Below, one piece after another: positions 7,179 to 12,168 of a DNA stretch of 12,168 bases (position 1 is the first letter of the stretch; the number at the start of each line of letters is the position of its first letter). The notes beneath the pieces are model-generated. The model was given only the letters and a program-made list of their open reading frames with translations, did no database searches and was not told the DNA's origin. The DNA is from Baffinella frigidus. Lineage: Eukaryota > Cryptophyceae > Cryptomonadales > Baffinellaceae. The position numbers and the translations under genes are program-made. The DNA is taken from assembly GCA_026770585.1 (NCBI GenBank), contig MU646310.1, positions 52,348-64,515 of the forward strand, given 5' to 3'.

Positions 7179-7943
7179 ATGGGGGGCGGATCGAGCAAAC
7201 CCCCGGAGACCTCGCTCGCGATCAAGGAGGCGAGGGCGAAGGCCTCGTCTCTCGAGGCGGAGCTTGCCCGCGTCGAGCAGGATAGGGCAGATCTGGAGGC
7301 CAAGATGAATGACCGGGGCGTCGACATTGAGAAGCTCGGCCAGATCAACATAGACCTGACCAAACAGGTGGAGCGGCTCGGGACGACCCTGGCGAAGGAG
7401 AAGGAGGATGGCTCGAACGCGGACAAGGGTCTGGACGCGCTGCGAAAGGAGCAGGCGGAAATCAAGAAGGCCGCCGCCAAAATGGAGGCGGAACTCCGCG
7501 AGCTCAAGGGGGAGCTGATCGTGGAGAAGGAGGACCATGGGCAGGCGCGCGAGGAGGTCGAGCGCGTGGGGCAGCTCCTGACGGAGGTGATGCAGAGCAA
7601 GGACGAGGTGGAGGGGCGCATCCGGAGCATCGAGGAGGATCGTGACCGCGCCGAACAGCTCCTCCGCGCAGCCACCGAGTCCATGGACATGTACAAAGAC
7701 CTCTCCTCGAAGCTGATGCACAAGAAGAAGGACGAAGCTGCGCCGAAGCCCGCCCCGGGCGGCCCGCAGGCGCCCGTGGCAACGGATGGGGCGGCGCAGC
7801 CAGGCGGCGCCCCCAAGGCCGATGGCACCGCCAAGTCGACGGCGTGGCTCCTCGAACCCGTCAAGCTCAAGATCGCTGGGCGCCTCAAGGTGCGAGCGAT
7901 CCTGGACCCCCCACTCCCCAAGCACGGGCACACAGTCCACTAG
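7179..7943 (+). CDS. coiled-coil protein with N-myristoylation-type start
   Basis: 254 residues from ATG 7179 to TAG 7941-7943. The frame stays open upstream through the (CT)n tract, but codons before 7179 are repeat-derived. MGGGSSKPP is a good N-myristoylation context (Gly2, Ser6, Lys7), so I chose this start. Residues about 12-180 are Glu/Lys/Arg/Ala-rich with heptad-like leucines and are predicted to form a long coiled coil. Residues about 185-218 are a low-complexity Pro/Ala/Gly linker. The last 35 residues are basic and hydrophobic. A possible donor (CTCAAG|GTGCGA near 7890) means this C-terminus could be intronic read-through. Strong GC bias at third positions supports real coding. A membrane-anchored scaffold or cytoskeletal role is only an inference; no named family is recognised. 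Confidence 0.75.
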   Translation: MGGGSSKPPETSLAIKEARAKASSLEAELARVEQDRADLEAKMNDRGVDIEKLGQINIDLTKQVERLGTTLAKEKEDGSNADKGLDALRKEQAEIKKAAAKMEAELRELKGELIVEKEDHGQAREEVERVGQLLTEVMQSKDEVEGRIRSIEEDRDRAEQLLRAATESMDMYKDLSSKLMHKKKDEAAPKPAPGGPQAPVATDGAAQPGGAPKADGTAKSTAWLLEPVKLKIAGRLKVRAILDPPLPKHGHTVH

Positions 7944-7952
7944 CCCTTGGAG

Positions 7953-8060
7953 GTGGCTCAAATAGTGCGCTTGGGCATTTTCGATGTACCTTGCATTAGG
8001 ATCGGATCCGACCCCGATCCAAGGTTAAATCGAAGACCCTCCACGGCACTATTTGAGCCG
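7953..8060. repeat. 15-bp inverted repeat downstream of the coiled-coil gene
   Basis: TGGCTCAAATAGTGC (7953-7967) is the reverse complement of GCACTATTTGAGCC plus one base at 8046-8060. GGATCGGATCC and CCGATCC lie inside. It begins 10 bp after the stop codon and could be a foldback element relic or a 3' UTR structure. Confidence 0.6.
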
Positions 8061-8138
8061 CTTGGGATGGCTGGTGATTGCTTCGGGGTTTTCCTCCGCC
8101 CCCGCCGACTGATCGCACGCGGTGCACACCCCTGCTCC

Positions 8139-8341
8139 CACCAGCAACCCGTAGCAGCGTACACCGGGTACTCGCAAGGATTCGGGTATTTGATAGGAAA
8201 AACAATCTTTCCTATGACCCTACAGTAGGAAACCCTAGGGACCTCGAATTGCTGACGGGAGATACCGAAGAGATTTCTTCGGTTTAGCTGAAAATTACTA
8301 CAGTACCCGATCCGGATATAAGCTGCAGCGGGTTGCTGGTG
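8139..8341. mobile_element. composite foldback with a fragment of the core family
   Basis: Outer arms CACCAGCAACCCG...GGGTACT (8139-8172) and AGTACCC...CGGGTTGCTGGTG (8302-8341) are inverted with an indel. Inside are an 8-bp stem ATAGGAAA/TTTCCTAT (8193-8215), a CCCTACAGTAGG motif (8218-8229) and a 7-bp stem at 8265-8282 (CCGAAGA/TCTTCGG). GAAAATTACTACA, half of the foldback-family core, lies at 8290-8302. It is probably nested and decayed mobile sequence. Confidence 0.55.
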
Positions 8342-8638
8342 CTCTGCGATCGCATCATGGCGCGGTGCTGACGGCGGGTAGTTGCTGGCTGGCGAGAAGT
8401 CGACAGGTGGCGATGGGTGCTGGTGGCAGCACGGGTCTACACACTCGTGAAGATGGACCGTTAGTAGCAGTAGCACCCCGAGAGAGAGAGACTCTCTCTC
8501 TCTAGACCCTTGGTGGCAGTAAAGATAGACCCTTGGTGGCAGGTGGTGGTGATCTCGACGCGGTCATGGCGGGATGATGCCGGCGTGTGGTTGCTGTCTG
8601 GCGAGACGCTGACGGGCGGCGATGGGCGCGGGTGGCAG
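8331..8638 (+). repeat. diverged ~100-bp tandem duplications before DUF4062 exon A
   Basis: Sequence 8331-8432 resembles 8535-8638 (shared CATGGCG, GTTGCTG, CTGGCGAGA, GGCGATGGG blocks). A truncated copy of the start of exon A, with its GGTGGCAG acceptor, lies at 8535-8560 (17 of 18 exon bases conserved). A further short direct repeat, TAGACCCTTGGTGGCAG, occurs at 8503 and 8526. An AG/CT inverted run is at 8480-8503. The upstream exon holding the start codon of the DUF4062 gene was not found here. Confidence 0.6.
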
Positions 8639-9474
8639 GTGCTGGTGATCTCGACGTTCGAAGACTTCTTCGTCGAGCGCGAGCAGCTGCTGCGCGACAC
8701 GGTCAAGCCCCGTGTTTTGGGTCTCTGCGCGACATTTTTTTTGTCTCTGCGCGACGGCCAAGCCCTTTTTCTCTCTCTGCCTCTCTGTCTCATCCGACCC
8801 TCACCCCTCACCCTCAACCCTCAACCCCTTCAGCACCCCTCAGCCCCTTCACAGACTGGAGCCTGGCGCGACACGGTCAAGCCCCGTTTTTTTTGGGTCT
8901 CTATGCCTCTCTGCCGCTCTCTGTCTGCCGCTCTGGCTAATCCGACCCGCACCCTCAACCCTCAACCCTCAACCCTCAACATTTCGGGGGGGGGCGAAAT
9001 AATGACGCGCCCAACTTTACTTGAAGAGAGCTAGGATCTCAAGTCGACGCACATGGCAGGTGAAGCCGCTGGAGGAGTGGTGTGCCTCAAGGGGCGGACC
9101 AAATCGACGATTTTTGACCTTTTATGCAAAGCACTTTTGAAACTCCCAAATCCTCCTATTTGTGGGTCCTTGGGAGTTTTAACCTTATATAGTTTTTGCC
9201 GGCCACCCCAGATCTGGGGGGTCTGCAAGGGAGAAATGGCTCCAAGAATTCGTTGATTTGGTCTCACCGTGAGGGTTGGTGGCAGGGTTGGTGCTCACCG
9301 TGAGGGTTGGTGGCAGGTGAAGCCGCTGGAGGAGTGGTGCGAGGCGCGCAACGTCGTCCTCGAGATGGTCACCCTCCACCCTCACCCATCAACCAGAAAC
9401 CACGAACCATACCCTACACCCTACACCCTCAACCAGAAACCAGAAACCACGAACCATACCCTGCACCCTACACC

Positions 9475-9506
<32 letters not shown>

Positions 9507-11413
9507 AACCTAACCAACCTCAACCATCAGCCCCTAAACCCTAACCCCTAAGCCCTAAACCCTGAACCATAAACCATAAACCATAAACCATAAACCATAA
9601 ACCATAAACCCTGAACCATAGACCGTGAGCCATAAACCATAAACCATCAACCATAAACCATAAACCCAAGCCGCTGAGATGGTCACCCTCCACCCCCCCC
9701 TGAAATTCATCGCTACACCCCCAAACCCCAACCCAAATCCATACAACCGAAGCAGTCGACTCTGAAACCCTAATCCCGAAACCATAGAACCCTAAACCCC
9801 ACACCCAAAACCCTACCCCGAAACCCTAAACCCCAAATCCCAACCCCTAACCCCCAAACCCCAAACTCCAAACCCCAAACCCCAACCCCCAAACCCCAAC
9901 GCAGGTGAACCTATGGGACGGGCTGCTTCGCGAGAAGTACGCGGCGCTCACACCCTCCTACCTCCTCAACCCCAAACCCTCTTCGTCAAAGCCAAACCCT
10001 CTTCTTCAACTCTGAACCCTAGACCTTACACCGGGAGTGGCAATCTGCGCCGCGACCCTCGCCACGTTCAACGCCAAACCCTCGTCCTCAACTCTCAACC
10101 CTACACCATCAACCATACACCATTAACCATACACCATAAACCATCAACCATAAAACATAAACCATAAACCATAAACCATAAACCATAAACCCCAAACCCC
10201 AACGCAGGTGAACCTATGGGACGGGCTGCTTCGCGAGCAGTACGCGGCGCTCACACCCTCCTACCTCCTCAACGCCACCTGCCGCGAAATCGAGGACGCA
10301 GACGTGTCGCTCGTGCTCCTCGCGGAGCGCTACGGCGACGACATCGGTAATCGTGCCGTAGTAATTTAATAGGGATTACTATGGGGATCTTAGTAATTAA
10401 ATAGGGATTATCATAGTAGTATAATAGGGATTGCTAGGAAGGACCCTTTGATTTAATTAGGCGGTAATTTAATTAGGCCGCCTAATTAAAAGGTAGTGAA
10501 TTGGGCGACCTGCCGCGAAATCGAGGACGCAGACGTGTTGCTCGTGCTCCTCGCGGAGCGCTACGGCGACGACGTCAGTATTCTTTTATAGTAATTTTAT
10601 AGGGGTTACTAGGAAAGAGCCTTCAATTTGATGAGGCCGCCTAATTGAATGATAGTGAATTGGGTGGCCTGCCGCGAAGTCGCATCGGCAATCTTGCCAT
10701 AGTGATTTAATAGGGATTACTAGGAAAGACCCTTCAATTTGATGAGGCCGCCTAATTAAATGATAGTAAATTGGGCAACCTGCCGCGAAGTCGCATCGGT
10801 AATCTTGCCATAGTGATTTAATAGGGATTACTAGGAAAGACCCTTCAATTTAATTAGGCCGCCTAGTTAAATGATAGTGAATTGGGCAACCTGCCGGACG
10901 CGGACCCTACACCCTGAACCCTGAACCTTGAACCTTGAACCCTGAACCCTGAACCTTGAACCCTGAACCCTGAACCTTGAACCCTGAACCTTGAACCTTG
11001 AACCCTGAACCCTGAACCCTGAACCCTGAACCCTGAACCTTGAACCCTGAACCCTGAACCCTGAACCCTGAACCTTGAACCCTGAACCCTGGACCTTGAA
11101 CCCTGAATCTTGAACCCTACACCCTAAACCCTGAACCCTAAACCCTGAACCCTGAACCCTAAACACCAAACACCAAACACCAAACACCAAACACCAACCC
11201 CCAAACCCCACACCCCAAGCCCCAAGCCCCCACACCCCACACCCCAAACCCCACACCCCACACCCCAAACCCCAACCCCCCCAACCAGGCGAGGAGCTGG
11301 GGGCATCCGAGGCGGTCCAGAACGGGTGGATGGTATCGCACCGCTCGAAAACGGGGCGCTACGGCTCCATCCTCGAGCTCGCGGCGTCGTACGCGGCGTT
11401 CTACTGCGGACAG
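8639..11413 (+). CDS. DUF4062-domain protein, four internal exons, partial
   Basis: Four exons join in frame: A 8639-8701, B 9317-9367, C 10208-10346 and D 11289-11413 (126 codons). All introns are GT-AG, in phases 0, 0 and 1. Exon A encodes ISTFEDFFVERE, matching the family's ISSTF-x-DM-x-x-ER hallmark. Exon B encodes EEWCEARNVVLEM, matching the P-L-x-x-x-C segment. Exon C begins VNLWDG (family VDLRWG), has a Cys-x-x-Glu-Ile helix and ends LLAERYG (family LGERYG). Exon D has SILELAASYA, matching the family's S-I-T-E-L-E-I segment. DUF4062 typically precedes a NACHT/STAND ATPase with TPR or WD40 repeats (NWD1-type proteins). The ATPase would lie downstream, outside the window. No start codon is identified; exon D ends at CAG|GTTCCG and the gene continues. 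Introns of 615, 840 and 942 bp are filled with telomere-like heptamers, a foldback element and a tandem repeat. Exon conservation by eye argues for a live gene, but a decaying copy cannot be excluded. Confidence 0.75.
8692..8985. repeat. tandem duplication of the exon A/intron 1 junction
   Basis: GCGCGACACGGTCAAGCCCC, the last exon A bases plus the intron 1 donor, occurs at 8692-8711 and again at 8866-8885 (offset 174 bp). Both are followed by TTTTGGGTCTCT, a CTCTCTGCC tract, ATCCGACCC and a CCCTCAA heptamer run. This is a full unit duplication that copied a usable 5' splice site. Confidence 0.85.
9054..9082 (+). pseudogene. truncated copy of exon B start
   Basis: An acceptor-like TGGCAG is followed by 23 bp identical to the first 23 bases of exon B (GTGAAGCCGCTGGAGGAGTG and 3 more). 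After 9082 it breaks into the foldback element. The intact exon B begins at 9317. Confidence 0.85.
9083..9282. mobile_element. foldback element, GTGAGGGTTGG family copy 3, in intron 1
   Basis: The left end is degraded (CCTCAAGGGGCGGACC, then AAATCGACGATTTTT). The right end is intact (TTGATTTGGTC, then CCGTGAGGGTTGGTGG). Inside are an AAACTCCCAA/TTGGGAGTTT stem (9140-9179) and a CCCCAGATCTGGGG palindrome (9206-9219). The element is flanked by copies of exon B's first 23 bp. Its right end plus CAG is duplicated (9263-9285 and 9294-9316), and the second copy is the acceptor of exon B. Confidence 0.8.
9370..9900. repeat. intron 2 heptamer arrays, first part
   Basis: Homogeneous blocks of telomere-like heptamers occur in order: CCCTACA with AACCAGA, CCCTCAA (about 9474-9508), CCATAAA (about 9566-9665), then CCCTAAA/CCCCAAA types (about 9765-9900). 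A fragment near 9669-9695 (AAGCCGCT joined to GAGATGGTCACCCTCCACCC) is an internally deleted copy of exon B with its donor. Confidence 0.85.
9905..9970 (+). pseudogene. truncated copy of exon C start
   Basis: Preceded by the same CCCCAACGCAG acceptor context as the intact exon C at 10208. It is identical to exon C over about 66 bp except one base (GAGAAGTAC against GAGCAGTAC, Lys against Gln). It then diverges into CCCAAACCCT-type sequence. It could act as an alternative acceptor that yields a different downstream frame. Confidence 0.85.
9971..10204. repeat. intron 2 heptamer arrays, second part
   Basis: Mixed CCAAACCCT units, a short GC-rich patch (about 10031-10075) and then CCATACA/CCATCAA/CCATAAA heptamers (about 10100-10195) and CCCCAAA up to the exon C acceptor. 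The CCATACA type equals the complement of the array at 1078-1208. Confidence 0.8.
10347..10902. repeat. ~111-bp tandem repeat containing exon C tails, intron 3
   Basis: About four units share TTAATAGGGATTACTAGGAA, AATTAGGCCGCCTAATTAAA and AGTGAATTGGGC blocks. The spacing of the last two copies is 111 bp (10686 to 10797). Unit 1 is longer and has an internal TTTAATTAGG/CCTAATTAAA hairpin (10468-10490). A 3' copy of exon C (ACCTGCCGCGAAATCGAGGA through TACGGCGACGACGTC) lies at about 10509-10575. Shrunken exon tails (ACCTGCCGCGAAGTCGCATC) precede the later units, so units carry donor-like CATCGGTAATC sites. Confidence 0.85.
10903..11286. repeat. intron 3 heptamer arrays
   Basis: CCCTGAA and CCTTGAA units alternate for about 250 bp, then come CCCTAAA, CACCAAA (about 11160-11198) and CCCCACA/CCCCAAA units up to the exon D acceptor CCAACCAG. 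The phase is near-strictly 7 bp. The C-rich, G-poor plus strand may serve as the polypyrimidine tract. Confidence 0.9.
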
Positions 11414-11567
11414 GTTCCGCCCCCCGTCTCCGCTCCCGCTCCCGCTCCCTCCTGCTCTCCATCTCCCTCTCCCGCTCCCGCTCGCTCTCTCTCTCCCTCT
11501 CCATCTCCCTCTCCCGCACCCTCTCCCGCTCCCTCTCCCTCTCCTTCTCCCTCTCCCGCCCCGGGTG
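11414..11567. repeat. CTCCCG/CTCCCT hexamer array after exon D
   Basis: A degenerate run of TCCCGC, TCCCTC and TCTCCC hexamers begins just after the exon D donor GTTCCG, so it probably lies in the next intron. Open frames across it on both strands are Ser/Pro or Gly/Glu artefacts. Confidence 0.8.
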
Positions 11568-12168
11568 TGGGTTGTTCTGGTGTTGATGTGGTCAAGGGCG
11601 TCGTCCCGTCTCTCCCCCCGAGGCAGTCTTCGTGTTCGCGTGTTGCAGATCGGGAATTGTTTCCGAGGTGTGGTTGTGGTGTGATCTTTCGTTCGTGGCT
11701 CCATGCCGCGATCGTTTGTTAAGTTGGGGGAAGGTGACGTGTGTTCAGTTGGGGAAAGGCGCGGTTTGTCAAGTCGTGGTGGAAAGGCGGGGTTTGTTGA
11801 GTAACTAAACCGCGCCCCTGTGGTCAAGGGTGTCGCAATTTCTGCCCCCCCCTGGCTCCACACCGCGGTGTCGTGTCAACTTAACAACTTAACAACTTAA
11901 CAACTTAACAACTTAACAACCCGCGCCAAGGCGAGGTGTGTTAAGTCCTGAGGGAAAGGCGAGGTGTGTTGAGTAACTTAAAAGGCGAGGTGTGATGACT
12001 TAAAAGGCGGGGTGGGGTGCGTTGAGTAACTTAAAAACAACCCGCGCGCCCCCGCCCCCCAGGAGCCGGGCACACACGACACCGCGGAGTCGTGTGTGTC
12101 ATCTTAACAACTTAACACCTCAACAACTTAACAACTCAACAACTTCACAACTTAACAACTTAACAACC
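11568..12168. repeat. probable intron with TTAACAAC octamer arrays
   Basis: No exon is recognised. TTAACAAC octamers form arrays at 11878-11920 and 12103-12168. Each is preceded by an ACCGCGG(T/A)GTCGTGT palindromic motif (11860-11875 and 12081-12095). Between them GAGTAACTTAAAAGGCG(A/G)GGTG-type units repeat. An earlier copy of GTGGTCAAGGGNGTCG occurs at about 11589 and 11821, so a unit of about 230 bp seems to have duplicated. Confidence 0.65.
12071..12098. repeat. 28-bp palindrome with CCGCGG centre
   Basis: CACACACGAC, then ACCGCGGA, then GTCGTGTGTG; self-complementary except one central pair. A shorter perfect version (ACACCGCGGTGT) is at 11860-11871. Both sit just upstream of octamer arrays. 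Confidence 0.75.

Noticed and set aside
6554-7933. 459-codon open frame on the minus strand
   Set aside because: Most of it is antisense to the coiled-coil gene and crosses the (CT)n tract as Arg/Glu dipeptides. Only its last part, from 6781, is real as exon 1 of the EF-hand gene.
8510-8638. Upstream extension of DUF4062 exon A into one longer open frame
   Set aside because: The frame is open but has no ATG start, lies in a tandem duplication and lacks domain character. The GGTGGCAG acceptor at 8638/8639 is the better explanation.
10867-11863. Frames of 131-234 codons on minus strand rich in Gly-Val-Trp or Arg-Glu
   Set aside because: Translations of heptamer and CTCCCG arrays, antisense to DUF4062 exon D.
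1-12168. tRNA, rRNA or spliced-leader RNA genes
   Set aside because: I scanned by eye for T-loop motifs, rRNA-like blocks and the dinoflagellate spliced leader, and saw none I could support.

Overview
This looks like nuclear DNA of a eukaryote, probably a microalga or related protist. It has GC-rich exons with GT-AG introns, no operon-like gene packing, dense microsatellites and foldback repeats, and many arrays of degenerate heptamers related to the plant/algal telomere unit CCCTAAA. That telomere type occurs in green algae and land plants, dinoflagellates, chromerids and cryptophytes, among others. Nothing here separates these groups, and I see no dinoflagellate spliced-leader sequence.

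Layout. Positions 1-5900 are gene-poor. They are a patchwork of inverted repeats, microsatellites, dispersed repeats and two families of short foldback (MITE-like) elements. Positions 5940-7943 hold a divergent gene pair. The minus-strand gene has three exons and encodes a small secretory protein with two EF-hands. The plus-strand gene has a single exon and encodes a coiled-coil protein with an N-myristoylation-type start. They share an upstream region of about 400 bp that carries a 17-bp inverted repeat and a (CT)n tract. Positions 7944-8638 hold foldback and tandem repeats.

From 8639 to beyond 11413 four short plus-strand exons can be joined in phase (63, 51, 139 and 125 nt). They give a 126-codon segment that matches the hallmarks of the DUF4062 domain, which usually lies N-terminal to NACHT/STAND ATPases. 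Its introns (615, 840 and 942 bp) are made largely of telomere-like heptamer arrays, a foldback element and a 111-bp tandem repeat. Truncated copies of exon edges lie inside these introns, and another lies just upstream of the first exon. The gene is incomplete: no start is identified and it runs on past the fourth exon. Positions 11414-12168 hold a CTCCCG-type array and TTAACAAC octamer arrays, probably the next intron.

The most interesting points are (1) the DUF4062 gene with duplicated exon edges and heptamer-filled introns, (2) a foldback family with a conserved core but copy-specific matched outer arms, and (3) a second foldback family, one member of which appears to supply a 3' splice site. 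All assignments were made by eye; no database search or alignment was run.
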